DNA of 53,813 bases from the NCBI GenBank assembly GCA_038211015.1, contig JBBQVZ010000002.1:1-53813 (forward strand), written 5' to 3'. Made by a program: the position numbers and the translations under genes. Below are positions 31,794-40,950 of the stretch, in pieces. Source of the stretch: JBBQVZ01 sp038211015. Lineage in GTDB: Bacteria; Actinomycetota; UBA4738; HRBIN12. Each line of letters begins with the position of its first letter. Position 1 is the first letter of the stretch. Under the pieces are notes generated by a model. That model made no database searches. It was given only the letters and a program-made list of their open reading frames with translations, and was not told the origin of the DNA.

Positions 31794-34700
31794 CTACTGG
31801 CCCTGTGCGAGCGCTTCGACCTCGGCGTGCATCGCGTGGCGCTCCTCGAGCAGCGTACGCAACGCTCGCGGCGCGAGCGGCCTCGCGAAGAAGTAGCCCT
31901 GGCCCATGTCGCACTTGAGCTCCATGAGCCGCTCGAGCTGATCGGCCCGTTCGATGCCCTCTGCGACCGGTTTCAGGTTCAAGATGCCGGCCAGTTCGAT
32001 CACCGCGGCGGTGAGCGCGGACGATTCGCCGCCGTCGGCCACCTCGTCGATGAACGACTTGTCGATCTTGAGGATGTCGACCGGGAAGCGGCGGACGTAG
32101 TTGAGCGACGAGTAGCCCGTGCCGAAGTCGTCGATCGCGAGCAACACACCGAGCTCCTTCAGCTGGTTCAGACGCTCGATGGCGAGCTCCATGTCCTGCA
32201 TGACCATGCTCTCGGTGATCTCGAGGGTCAGGCTGGCCGCGGTCAGGCCGGTTTCGGTCAGGATGTCCCGCACCTCGTCCACGATCTCGGGGCGTGCCAG
32301 CTGCCGTGCGGAAAGGTTGACCGCCATGTGGAACGGCGGGTCCATGGGGAACTCGCTCTGGAGGTCCACCGTGTAGCGGCACGCTTCGCGGAGCACCCAG
32401 CGGCCGATCGGTACGATCAATCCCGTCTCCTCGGCGAGCGGGATGAACTCGAGCGGTTGCACGATCCCGCGGTCGGGGTGGATCCAGCGGATCAGGGCCT
32501 CGACGCCGGTGATCCTTCCCGAATCCAGCTCGATCACCGGCTGGTAGTGGAGGATGAACTCCTCATGCTCGAGCGCGCGCTGAAGGTCGGCCTTCAGCTC
32601 CAAGCGTCGCAGTGCCGTGTCGTGCATCGCAGGCTCGAAGACCTGATACCGACCCTTGCCCTTCTCCTTGGCCATGTACATCGCGACGTCCGCGTTGCGC
32701 ATGAGCGCCTCGGCCGCCTCCTCCTCGCCACCCTCGCCGGCCTCTTCCGAGACGGCGATGCCGACGCTCGCGCGGACGAACACCTCCTTGCCCTCCAGCG
32801 AGAACGGCTCCTCGAGCATCTGCATGATCCGCTCGGCGACGTCTGCGGCTTGGATCCCTTCTCCGCCGTCCTCCAGGAGGATCGCGAACTCGTCGCCACC
32901 GAGGCGCGCGGCCGTGTCGGCCGCTCGGAGCGCCTTCCGCAGCCGCTCGCCGACCTCCAGCAGGAGACCGTCGCCGGCGGCATGTCCCAACGAGTCGTTG
33001 ATCGTCTTGAAGTCGTCGATGTCCATGAACAGCACCGCGATCGGTTTGTGGTCGCGCTCCTGCCGTTCGATGGCGTGCAGCACGCGATCGCGGAACAGTG
33101 CCCGGTTCGCGAGATTGGTGATGGGGTCGTGGAAGGCCTGGTGCTGCAGTTGCTCCTCGAACTGCTTGCGTTCCGTGATGTCACGCGTGTTGAGGACGAT
33201 GCCCTTCACGTTGGGGTCGTGCAGCAGGCTCGTCCGCAGGGTCTCGGTGGCCAGGTAGGTCCCATCCCGGTGACGAAGGCGGAACTCCAGCAGCGCCGTG
33301 TCGCCTTCGCCGTCGCCAGCCGACGTCAGGAACGAGAGCACGCGCGTCTTGTCGTCCTGACGGACCAGGTCGATGAACCGCGTGCCCTCGAGCTCCTCGG
33401 GGCCCGATCCGAGCAGGCGTGACGCGGACGGGCTCGCGTAGCGGATCACGGTGGTCGGCTCGATGACCGTGACCACGTCCGACGAGTTCTTGACCAGGGA
33501 TGCGAACCGCGCCTCGCTCTGTTGGATGAGGAGATCCTCGGTGAGCGCCGCGCTCTCGAGCGCGAGCGCGACCTGCGACGAGAGCGCTCGGAGGCTGTCG
33601 GAAACGGAGGCGGGCATCTCTTGCGTGGTCGCGATCACCATCATGCCGCGGAACTCGTCGCGCATGAACAGCGGCGCAACCAACACGGAGCCCTCGACAT
33701 CGTGAGGGAGCAGGAGCGGCTTGCCGATCGTGCTCTCGTGCGATTGCACGACGTAGGCATCGCGGTCCAACAACCGCTGGCGTTTCCAATCCTGCAGGAT
33801 GTCGAGCGAGAATCGACGTCCGATCACGCCGGTCGCTTCGCCGTCGGCGGCTACCACGACGAAATCGTTCGGTCCGTCGTCGGACTCCTCGCACAGGCGG
33901 ATCGCCGCGTCCTCGCCCGCCAGGGCTCGTGCGGCGTCGATCGCGGCTTCGTGGATCGCCTGTCGGTTCGTCGCCGTCACGAGCGCGACGCCGACCTCGC
34001 GCAGCGCGCGTTCGCGTCCCGCCGACTTCTCCTGCTGACGGACGAGGCCGGACATCCTGGCGATCACGAGAAGGAAGAGGATGATCGAGGCGACGATCAC
34101 CACGAGCTGGTCGGTGCGTTGGGTGCCGGTCGAATACCGGCTCACGATGATCGCGTCGGTGAGAGGGGCGGTCAGCGACACCACCGCGAGGGCGGCGAGA
34201 CGGGTCCGGGACAGGCGGCCCTTCGTGTCGGTGGAGCGTTGCGAGAACGAGCGCACCGCGGGGTGCAGCGCCGCGGCGCCGAACAGCAGGTAGAACGCGG
34301 CCCACCCTCCCTCCAGGTAGCCCGTCTGGTTGTCGTATCCGCCATGGAGGCCGAACCATCCGTACATTGCGTCGGTCACGAAGAGCGCGATGACGGCGGC
34401 GAGCAGGAAGTAGAACGCCTGGTTCTTCTTGCCTCTGCCGACGGCGAGCCTGATGGCCCCGGTCACGAGCATGAGGTCCATCAAGGGGTATCCCATGGAC
34501 ACGAGCTTCTGCACGGTCGTGAGGGTCGTGTCGTGCGTGTACGGCGCGATCAGGAAGACCCACGACAACACGCCGACGCCGATGCCGACGATCAGCGAGT
34601 CGATGGCTCCGTCGCGGTCACGACCGGGATTCCGATGGCGGATCAACAACAGGATGCCGAGGAACAAGCAAGGGTAGACCGACAGATACAAGACGTCGCC

Positions 34701-34973
34701 GATCGACGGGTACGGCAGCTCCGTTCCGAAGAGCCGGTCGTAGTTGTACGTGATGACGTCTCCGGCCACGAAGAAGACCTGGCCCAACGCGATCAGGACC
34801 CACGGCAGCTTGTACTCGACGCGGTTGAGCCGAAGGGCCACCAGGATCACGACCGGAGACGACAGCGCGATGAGGTTCAACAGCCCACCGACGCGCATGC
34901 CGGGCACGAACAAGAAGACCAGGGTCGCGATCACCCCGGTCAGTAGATACACGAGCCATGCCCGCGCCCTCAT
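31794..34973 (-). CDS. Membrane GAF-PAS-GGDEF-EAL cyclic-di-GMP signalling protein
   Basis: 1059 residues. The N-terminal 320 or so residues form about ten membrane helices with conserved GDVITYNY and SIGDVLYLSVYP motifs. Then come a GAF-like domain (about 330-480), a PAS domain (about 490-610), GGDEF (motif GGDEF at 692-696, inhibitory RxxD at 683-686) and EAL (EAL at 825-827, with DDFGTGYSSL downstream). Both catalytic motifs look intact, so it may make and degrade cyclic di-GMP, with product inhibition at the I-site. The ATG at 34973 is chosen; the frame running to 35648 overlaps the MFS gene. The membrane module is shared with the histidine kinase at 37276-39459. What it senses is unknown. 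Confidence 0.93.
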   Translation of the reverse strand: MRARAWLVYLLTGVIATLVFLFVPGMRVGGLLNLIALSSPVVILVALRLNRVEYKLPWVLIALGQVFFVAGDVITYNYDRLFGTELPYPSIGDVLYLSVYPCLFLGILLLIRHRNPGRDRDGAIDSLIVGIGVGVLSWVFLIAPYTHDTTLTTVQKLVSMGYPLMDLMLVTGAIRLAVGRGKKNQAFYFLLAAVIALFVTDAMYGWFGLHGGYDNQTGYLEGGWAAFYLLFGAAALHPAVRSFSQRSTDTKGRLSRTRLAALAVVSLTAPLTDAIIVSRYSTGTQRTDQLVVIVASIILFLLVIARMSGLVRQQEKSAGRERALREVGVALVTATNRQAIHEAAIDAARALAGEDAAIRLCEESDDGPNDFVVVAADGEATGVIGRRFSLDILQDWKRQRLLDRDAYVVQSHESTIGKPLLLPHDVEGSVLVAPLFMRDEFRGMMVIATTQEMPASVSDSLRALSSQVALALESAALTEDLLIQQSEARFASLVKNSSDVVTVIEPTTVIRYASPSASRLLGSGPEELEGTRFIDLVRQDDKTRVLSFLTSAGDGEGDTALLEFRLRHRDGTYLATETLRTSLLHDPNVKGIVLNTRDITERKQFEEQLQHQAFHDPITNLANRALFRDRVLHAIERQERDHKPIAVLFMDIDDFKTINDSLGHAAGDGLLLEVGERLRKALRAADTAARLGGDEFAILLEDGGEGIQAADVAERIMQMLEEPFSLEGKEVFVRASVGIAVSEEAGEGGEEEAAEALMRNADVAMYMAKEKGKGRYQVFEPAMHDTALRRLELKADLQRALEHEEFILHYQPVIELDSGRITGVEALIRWIHPDRGIVQPLEFIPLAEETGLIVPIGRWVLREACRYTVDLQSEFPMDPPFHMAVNLSARQLARPEIVDEVRDILTETGLTAASLTLEITESMVMQDMELAIERLNQLKELGVLLAIDDFGTGYSSLNYVRRFPVDILKIDKSFIDEVADGGESSALTAAVIELAGILNLKPVAEGIERADQLERLMELKCDMGQGYFFARPLAPRALRTLLEERHAMHAEVEALAQGQ

Positions 34974-35005
34974 GGCATGTGTATCGTCCGGCGGAGTGGC
35001 CAGCC

Positions 35006-36361
35006 TTAGACCGAAGGTTCTGGCGGCGGCGTCGGCCGTATGGGGGAGGCCGAACGCCCCACGACCTCGAGTTCCGGCGTGTCGTCGGGATGAGCCCCCT
35101 CCACGGAGCGCATGCCGGGAAGGAACAGGAACGACAGCGTCACGATCGCCCCGAGAACGCCGGCACCGATCAGGGTGTGCCGCGCGCCGAACAGGTTGGC
35201 GGCCGGTCCGGTCAGCGCGAACGACAGCGGAAGCAATCCGATCGAGATGAACCAGTCCAGGCTCGACACCCGCCCGAGCAGGTGGCGCGGCACGAGGCGC
35301 TGCTTGGTCGTCACCCAGACGATGGTTCCAGCAGTCTCGAGCGCGTTGAACAGGAAGCATGCGAGCATCGCCTGCCACGGAACGTGCGCCAGGCCGTAGC
35401 CGGCGACCGCGAGGGTCGACAAGGTCCACGCGATGTACATGAACGTGATGAATCGGCGCGGGGTCCCGCGCCGTCCCATGAACAAGGCTGCGCCGATCGC
35501 GCCGACCCCGCCCATCGCGAGGATGAATCCCAGGCTCAACGGGTTGCCTCCCCACCGGTCCTTCACGAGGAGCGGCAGCAACACCTCTTGCGGCCCGATG
35601 AACAACAGATAGGCGAACGCGGCGGCCAGCAACGTCCCCCACAACCACACCCGCTCACGCACGAAGCGGAATCCCTCTCGAACCTCGGCGAACGCCGTCG
35701 TGTGGGCACCTTTCGGCGGCGCTGCGATCGGGTGCGGGCTCATGAGCAGCAGCGCCACGATCGATATCCCGAACGTGGCGGCGTCGACCAGGAAGGCGCC
35801 GCCGGTGCTCCAGGCGACCAGGAACCCACCGAGCGCGGGTCCGGCGAGCCGCCACGCCGCAGGCCGCACGAACTGGTCCAGCGCGTTGGCTTGGATCAGC
35901 AGGTCGGTGGCCACCAGGTCGGGCACGATCGCGTCGAACGCCGGGCCGAAGAACGCGGTCCCTCCGCCGTAGAAGGCGGCGAGCACCATGAGGTGCCACA
36001 GCTCGAGATGTCCGGTCAGCGAGAGCACCCCCATCGCGCCCACGGCCACTCCGCGGATGAGGTCGGCGGCGATCAGGACCCGTCGTCGATCGAAACGATC
36101 GCTCACCACGCCCCCGATCAAGAGGAACAAGACGTTGGGGATCGTCATGGCCAAGCCCACGAGTGAGAGCGCCGTCGGTGCGTCCGAGAGCTGGTAGACC
36201 TGCCAGGCCAAAGAGACGATGAAGATCCCGTCCCCGACGAGAGACACGGTCATGCCCGACCAGAGCAGCCGGAAGTCCCGGTGCTTGAGCGGTTCGAAGA
36301 TGACGGGACGCCGTCGGCCCGACGGCCCCCCGCTCCCTCTCGGGTCGCGTTTCATCCCCAT
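35006..36361 (-). CDS. Major facilitator superfamily exporter (EntS/MFS_3-like)
   Basis: 451 residues with about twelve transmembrane helices after a basic, glycine-rich N-terminus of about 25 residues. The loop motif VVSDRFDRRRVLI between helices 2 and 3 is the classical MFS motif A, and FRLLWSGMTVSLVGDGIF starts helix 1, as in the enterobactin-exporter-like MFS_3 family. The C-terminal 35 residues are hydrophilic and proline-rich. Either ATG 36361 or ATG 36355 could be the start. It is 32 bp upstream of the GGDEF-EAL gene on the same strand, so they may be co-transcribed. The exported compound is unknown. Confidence 0.9.
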   Translation of the reverse strand: MGMKRDPRGSGGPSGRRRPVIFEPLKHRDFRLLWSGMTVSLVGDGIFIVSLAWQVYQLSDAPTALSLVGLAMTIPNVLFLLIGGVVSDRFDRRRVLIAADLIRGVAVGAMGVLSLTGHLELWHLMVLAAFYGGGTAFFGPAFDAIVPDLVATDLLIQANALDQFVRPAAWRLAGPALGGFLVAWSTGGAFLVDAATFGISIVALLLMSPHPIAAPPKGAHTTAFAEVREGFRFVRERVWLWGTLLAAAFAYLLFIGPQEVLLPLLVKDRWGGNPLSLGFILAMGGVGAIGAALFMGRRGTPRRFITFMYIAWTLSTLAVAGYGLAHVPWQAMLACFLFNALETAGTIVWVTTKQRLVPRHLLGRVSSLDWFISIGLLPLSFALTGPAANLFGARHTLIGAGVLGAIVTLSFLFLPGMRSVEGAHPDDTPELEVVGRSASPIRPTPPPEPSV

Positions 36362-36421
36362 CGATTCGGTATCGGAGGCCGCGATGGGCTGCTTGACCCG
36401 CCACGGCCGCCCATGGCTACG

Positions 36422-37162
36422 TCAGATGGTCCCATCCGGTCGGTCGGACGATGGGGTGCCCGATGGGCCGAGCGCGATCAGCTCGCCGCGCAATAGTTGT
36501 CGGATGGCCGTCGTTCCTGAGAGCTCGGCGGTCCTCGGATGAGACGAGATCGCCTCTTCCAGATCCTCGGCTGCCACGGTGAGTGGGGCGCGGCGCCGGC
36601 GCACGTCCGCCGCGCGCACGGCCTCGACGGCGGCCGCGTACGCCTCGCTCGCCGCCTCCTGTTGTCCGTTCGCGAGCAACGAGAGGGCGAGGTCGAACAG
36701 CACCGAGATCCTTCCGGGAACGCGCTCCAGCGAGGCATGGAAGGACTGGATCGCCTCGTCCAGACGTCCCAGCCGGTAGAGGCTCCACCCCCGGAACTCC
36801 AAGCTTCGAGGCCGGTCGCCCAATGACTCCGAGACTTCCTCGGCCACGTCGCGGTAGAGGCGCTCGGCCACGACCTTGCGGCCGGCTCGATGATGCAGGT
36901 CCGCGAGCGCCGTTCGGGGCCATGACGCGGTGGCGTCAAGCGAGATCGCCGCTTCGTAGATCGCTCGGGCGTCGTCGAGATGCTGCTCGCCGAGGTTCTC
37001 GAGTGCCCACGCGTGGATCGTCTGTGCGAGCGCGTTGTTCGGCTCGAGCTCGATGGCGAGTACCGCGGTCTCGGCAGCCGTCGCATAGTCCGCGAGCTCG
37101 GTCAGCTCGCACGCGCGTCGGATCAGGTCGGACGCGCGACCTTCATCGGGCTCAGACACCAT
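36422..37162 (-). CDS. Tetratricopeptide-repeat protein
   Basis: 246 residues, no signal peptide. It consists of TPR-like helical pairs from about residue 8 to 175; clear units include YATAAETAVLAIELEPNNA, DDARAIYEAAISLDATA and GRLDEAIQSFHASLERVPG. The C-terminus is less regular. TPR proteins act as protein-binding scaffolds, and no partner domain is attached. The ATG at 37162 gives MVSEPDEGR; the frame reaching 37612 overlaps the kinase gene and is spurious. It lies 113 bp downstream of the sensor kinase and 60 bp upstream of the MFS exporter on the same strand, so it may assist the signalling proteins, but this is inference. Confidence 0.82.
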   Translation of the reverse strand: MVSEPDEGRASDLIRRACELTELADYATAAETAVLAIELEPNNALAQTIHAWALENLGEQHLDDARAIYEAAISLDATASWPRTALADLHHRAGRKVVAERLYRDVAEEVSESLGDRPRSLEFRGWSLYRLGRLDEAIQSFHASLERVPGRISVLFDLALSLLANGQQEAASEAYAAAVEAVRAADVRRRRAPLTVAAEDLEEAISSHPRTAELSGTTAIRQLLRGELIALGPSGTPSSDRPDGTI

Positions 37163-37275
37163 GCGCTCGCGTTCGGTTCGCCCTTCGGAGGCCGTACCGG
37201 TGGTCGGCGTTGGAATCGTACCCGGTCGCAGGTGGGGAGCAAGCAAAGGTCGGTTGCCTGGACCGGCAACGGCGT

Positions 37276-39459
37276 CTAGCCGATGTGGGAGACGTCCGGC
37301 GCCGCCCGGACGAGTGTTCCGTCCGGCGCAAGGTCTTCGAGCGACTCGTCCGACGCCGAGGCGAACGGGAGGTACACGTGGAACGAAGCACCGCCGCCCT
37401 CGCGCTCCTCGACCCACGCACGTCCACCGTGGAGTTCGGCGAAGCGCGTGACGAGCGAGAGCCCGATCCCGACGCCCGGGTTGTGCGTCACGACCTCGTT
37501 CCCCTGACGGAACGGCTCGAAGATCGAGCCCCGCAACTCCTCGGGGATCCCCGGGCCTGCATCCTCGACGACGATGAGCACCCCTTCCGCGTCGCCCGTC
37601 GCGCGCACCCATATCGGCGTGCCCGCCGGGGTGTAGCGGATGGCGTTCGCGACGAGGTTCTCGACGATCCGCTCGACCTGGGCGGCGTCGACGTTGGCGT
37701 GCACCGGGCCGACGGACGTGAGCTCGATGGGGTGCGTCTCGGTCGAGCTTTCCTCCAGCACGCTGGACAGGATCTGGATCACGTCGACGTCGTCGCGGTT
37801 GGGGGCAACGATCCCACGGCTCATCCGATCGAGATCGAGCAGGTTCGTCAGCAGGCGGTGGAGCTTCCTGGCGTTCGTCGCGATCCGGCCCACAAGGTCG
37901 TGCTCGTCCTCACGGGAGATCTGATCCTTGTCCAGGCTTCCCTCGAGGGTCAGGGCGCACCCCAGGATGCTCGTGAGGGGCGTCCGGAGGTCGTGCGAGA
38001 CGGCCTGGAGGAAGGAGTTCTGCATCTCGTGCAGGGCACGCAATCTGGTGGCCGCTTCCTTCTCGGTGGCCAGCGCTTTCACGAGCTGAGCCTCCGCGTT
38101 CTTCTGCTCGGTCACGTCGTACATCACGCCCTGGAGGTAGAGGGGACGGCCGCCGTCGTCGGCGAGCGCCTCGGCCTCTTCGTGGATCCAGATGACCCGG
38201 CCGTTCTTGCCGATGATGCGGTACTCGCAATGCATGCGCGGTTCGCCGTTCAAGATGCGCAGCTCGGCATCGAGGGCCAGCTCTCGATCCTCGGGCAGGA
38301 TCCGCTCGCGCCACAGGTCGGCTTGGCCGGTCCACTCGTCGGGCGTGAACCCCAGGATGGATTCGACCTTCGGGCTGATGTAGGTCCACGCCGCGTCCTT
38401 GCCGAACTCGGCGATGTAGACGACCGCGGGAAGACCCTCGACGAGGGATCGGTACTTGGCCTCTGCCTCTCGCATCTGTCGTTCGGTCCGTCGGTAGTCG
38501 CCGACGTCGACCATCAGTCCGTTGAGTCGGACCAGGACGAGGACGAACAGCAAGGCCGAGCATCCCGCGAGCACCGGGACGTCGACCTGCTCGCCGCGCA
38601 GCGCCTGGATCACCTCGACGGTGGGGGCGATCAAGGAGGCACCCGCGAGCACGGCCAGGCGTCTGCGCGGGTGTTGGAGGTCGCCCTCGGGCGTCGGCTC
38701 GTCCAGGTCGGCCATCGACGCGTGGAGGGCGGCCGCGCCCCACAACAGATAGAAGAGCCCCCATCCGAGCTCGAGCAGGCCGGTGGTGTTGTCGTACGTC
38801 CCATGCAGGAGGATCAGCGTGTAGATCGTGTCGGTTGTGAACAGCACGGCCACGGATCCCGCCATCAGGTAGAAGGCCGGTGGGCGCTTCCCGCGGTCGA
38901 CCGCGAGCCGGACGGCCACGCCGAACAGGAGCAGGTCCATGATCGGATAGGCCATGGCGGTCAACTTCTGCACGAGCGTCAGAGATTGGTCGTGCGCGTA
39001 CGGCGCAAGCAGGAACACCCAAGACAGCGTGCCGACGCCGACGGCGATGATCAGGGAGTCGATCAGGCTGGCGCGGTCGCGACCCGGGCTTCGGCGTCGA
39101 GCCAACAGCAGGACACCAGCGATCAGGAAGGGGTAGACGCTCAGGTAGAAGAGATCGCCGAGCGACGGGAACGGCGGCGTGTTTCCGAAGAATCGCTCGT
39201 AGTTGTACGTGATCACGTCGCCGGCCACGAAGAGCGCCTGGCCGACCGCGACCAGGTACCAGGGCAAACGCTGTCGGGGCTCGTGGACCCTCGCCGCGAT
39301 CACCATCGCCACGGAGGCCGAGAGACCGATGACGTTGAACAGCGGGCCCACCCGGATCGGGTGCACGAACACGAAGGCCGTCAGAACGGCTCCGCCGATC
39401 GAGAGGTAGATGGCCCACACCCGAGATCTCATCGCTTCATCGGTATCGGGCGGGGTCAT
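37276..39459 (-). CDS. Membrane PAS sensor histidine kinase
   Basis: 727 residues. An N-terminal module of about ten membrane helices (to about 325) has GDVITYNYERFFGN and SLGDLFYLSVYP, nearly identical in pattern to the GGDEF-EAL protein. It is followed by a PAS domain (about 345-465), HisKA with phospho-acceptor H489 (AVSHDLRTPLTSILG) and HATPase_c with NLVANAIRYTP (N box), EDAGPGIPEE (G1) and GVGIGLSLV (G2). No response regulator gene is adjacent, so it is an orphan kinase or works with a distant partner. The ATG at 39459 has a TAAGGT hexamer 5 nt upstream; an alternative ATG is at 39432. It is the first gene of the minus-strand signalling run. Confidence 0.93.
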   Translation of the reverse strand: MTPPDTDEAMRSRVWAIYLSIGGAVLTAFVFVHPIRVGPLFNVIGLSASVAMVIAARVHEPRQRLPWYLVAVGQALFVAGDVITYNYERFFGNTPPFPSLGDLFYLSVYPFLIAGVLLLARRRSPGRDRASLIDSLIIAVGVGTLSWVFLLAPYAHDQSLTLVQKLTAMAYPIMDLLLFGVAVRLAVDRGKRPPAFYLMAGSVAVLFTTDTIYTLILLHGTYDNTTGLLELGWGLFYLLWGAAALHASMADLDEPTPEGDLQHPRRRLAVLAGASLIAPTVEVIQALRGEQVDVPVLAGCSALLFVLVLVRLNGLMVDVGDYRRTERQMREAEAKYRSLVEGLPAVVYIAEFGKDAAWTYISPKVESILGFTPDEWTGQADLWRERILPEDRELALDAELRILNGEPRMHCEYRIIGKNGRVIWIHEEAEALADDGGRPLYLQGVMYDVTEQKNAEAQLVKALATEKEAATRLRALHEMQNSFLQAVSHDLRTPLTSILGCALTLEGSLDKDQISREDEHDLVGRIATNARKLHRLLTNLLDLDRMSRGIVAPNRDDVDVIQILSSVLEESSTETHPIELTSVGPVHANVDAAQVERIVENLVANAIRYTPAGTPIWVRATGDAEGVLIVVEDAGPGIPEELRGSIFEPFRQGNEVVTHNPGVGIGLSLVTRFAELHGGRAWVEEREGGGASFHVYLPFASASDESLEDLAPDGTLVRAAPDVSHIG

Positions 39460-39464
39460 CGGCG

Positions 39465-39470
39465 ACCTTA
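39465..39470 (-). promoter_or_regulatory. Putative -10 box (TAAGGT) for the histidine kinase
   Basis: TAAGGT lies 5 nt before the ATG at 39459. The similar CTAAGG sequence before the GGDEF-EAL gene (about 35007-35012) shows that the two genes also share upstream sequence. Confidence 0.3.
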
Positions 39471-39523
39471 GTCGTCGGGGGGGTCGGAGCGTGCCTTGTC
39501 AGGTGCCCTGTGCAGCGGATCGG

Positions 39524-40891
39524 CTAAGCGGATGCGGCGACGGCCTGACGGAGCTGGAAACGCTCACGTAGTGACCCGAAGACGTCGATCAGGTGATCGA
39601 CCTCTTCATCCGTGTTGGCGGCGGTGACCTGGACCCGGAAACCCACCTCGTCCTTCGGGACCAGTGGGTAGGCCGCCATCGTGGTGTAGATGCCCTCGTC
39701 GAACAGGTACCGACCGACCTGGTCGATCTCCGTGTGATCGGCGAGCGGCACCTCGATGATGGGGAAGCCGCTCTCGTTCGGCGTCACGATGCCGAGCCTT
39801 CCCAGCGCGTCGAGCACGCGGTGTGTTCGCTGCCAGATCGCGAAGCGAGCAACGTCGCCGCGCGTGCGGTTCACGTCGAGTCCGGCGATCGTCGTCGCGA
39901 GCGACGCGACGGGCGACGGGCCCGAGTAGAGGTAGGGAGGAGCCAGGACCTTGAGTGCGTCCTTGAGCCTGGTCGGAAGGGCGACGAACGCCAGCAGCGA
40001 CGAATAGGCCTTGGAGAACCCCGCTACCAGCACGACGTTGTCGTACCCAACGTCGCAGTGGCGCAGCAGGCTGTTGCCCGAGGTTCCGTAGTCGCAGAGC
40101 TCGTTCGGCGAGCGTTCGCCGATCACGCCGAAGCCGTGTGCGTCGTCCACGTACAGCAGGGCCTCGTGCACGTTCGCCAGGTGGGCGAACGCCGCGATGT
40201 CCGGTGCGTTGCCGGTCATCGAGTTCACGCCGTCCATCGCGATCACGCGTGGTTGCTCAGGGTCGCTGGCGGCGAGCAGCTCTTCCAGATGCGCGACGTC
40301 GTTGTGCCGGAACCTGACCACCTGCGCGCCGTGACCCACCGCGACCATCGCGCCGTCGTAGATCGTCTTGTGCGCTCTGCCGTCGAGGAACACCGTGCCG
40401 CAGCCCACCAGGACGGGGATCACGGACATGTGGATGTGGGTGATCGTGGGAAGGAGCATGACGTCCTCGCACGCCAGCAGGTCGGCCATCTGCTCCTCGA
40501 TCTCTTGGTAGAGGCGCGGACTGCCGAGGAGTCGGGACCAGCTGGGGTGGGTGCCCCACGCCGCCAGGTACTCAGGAACGGCGGCGATGATCTCCTCGTC
40601 GAGATCGAATCCCAGGTAGTTGCACGACGCCCAGTCCGTGAGCCAGCGATCGCCGATCCGGATCCGGCGCCCGATCTGCTCGTCGATGACCGCGTCGACC
40701 ATCGGGTGTTCGTCCTTCAGGCGCGTCAGATCTGCGGTGGTGGCGATCCATCGGTCCAGCCATCCGTCGGCCTGGCGACGCCGGGGCTTTCCACCCGAGG
40801 GCGATCCCACGACCAGGTCGGACTCGCGCCTGTGGACGCGCGAATCGGCCCCGTTCGAGCGGGCTCCGGTTCCTGAGGGGGAGTCGGTCAT
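39524..40891 (-). CDS. PLP-dependent alpha-oxoamine-synthase-like enzyme
   Basis: 455 residues, fold-type I PLP enzyme of the class-II aminotransferase group (AONS, KBL, serine palmitoyltransferase and CqsA relatives). Motifs: ASCNYLGFD near the start of the domain, WSRLLGSPRLYQEIEEQMA, the cofactor Asp/His in YVDDAHGFGVIGE, and the Schiff-base lysine K294 in VAGFSKAYSS. A charged N-terminal extension of about 45 residues is not typical of AONS. The usual glycine-rich acyl-CoA-binding segment is altered (GTHPSWSRLLGS). It is therefore uncertain whether it performs a decarboxylating condensation of an amino acid with an acyl-CoA or something else. It is downstream of serC (59 bp), so serine could be its amino substrate; this is inference. 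Confidence 0.8.
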   Translation of the reverse strand: MTDSPSGTGARSNGADSRVHRRESDLVVGSPSGGKPRRRQADGWLDRWIATTADLTRLKDEHPMVDAVIDEQIGRRIRIGDRWLTDWASCNYLGFDLDEEIIAAVPEYLAAWGTHPSWSRLLGSPRLYQEIEEQMADLLACEDVMLLPTITHIHMSVIPVLVGCGTVFLDGRAHKTIYDGAMVAVGHGAQVVRFRHNDVAHLEELLAASDPEQPRVIAMDGVNSMTGNAPDIAAFAHLANVHEALLYVDDAHGFGVIGERSPNELCDYGTSGNSLLRHCDVGYDNVVLVAGFSKAYSSLLAFVALPTRLKDALKVLAPPYLYSGPSPVASLATTIAGLDVNRTRGDVARFAIWQRTHRVLDALGRLGIVTPNESGFPIIEVPLADHTEIDQVGRYLFDEGIYTTMAAYPLVPKDEVGFRVQVTAANTDEEVDHLIDVFGSLRERFQLRQAVAASA

Positions 40892-40950
40892 GTACTAGTC
40901 CATCGACGCCTCGGATGTCCGACTTGACCTCGTGGAAGGCCGGAGGTGGG

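Noticed and set aside
31827..34946. Long plus-strand open frames (531 and 474 codons) antisense to the GGDEF-EAL gene
   Set aside because: They are shadows of the minus-strand reading frame with its intact GGDEF and EAL motifs.
34974..35648. 225-residue N-terminal extension of the GGDEF-EAL protein
   Set aside because: It lies antiphase inside the MFS exporter gene and is Arg/Ala-rich nonsense; membrane helix 1 begins right after ATG 34973.
36583..39471. A 962-codon plus-strand open frame antisense to the TPR and histidine kinase genes
   Set aside because: Low-complexity charged translation with no motif; the minus-strand kinase has all H, N and G boxes.
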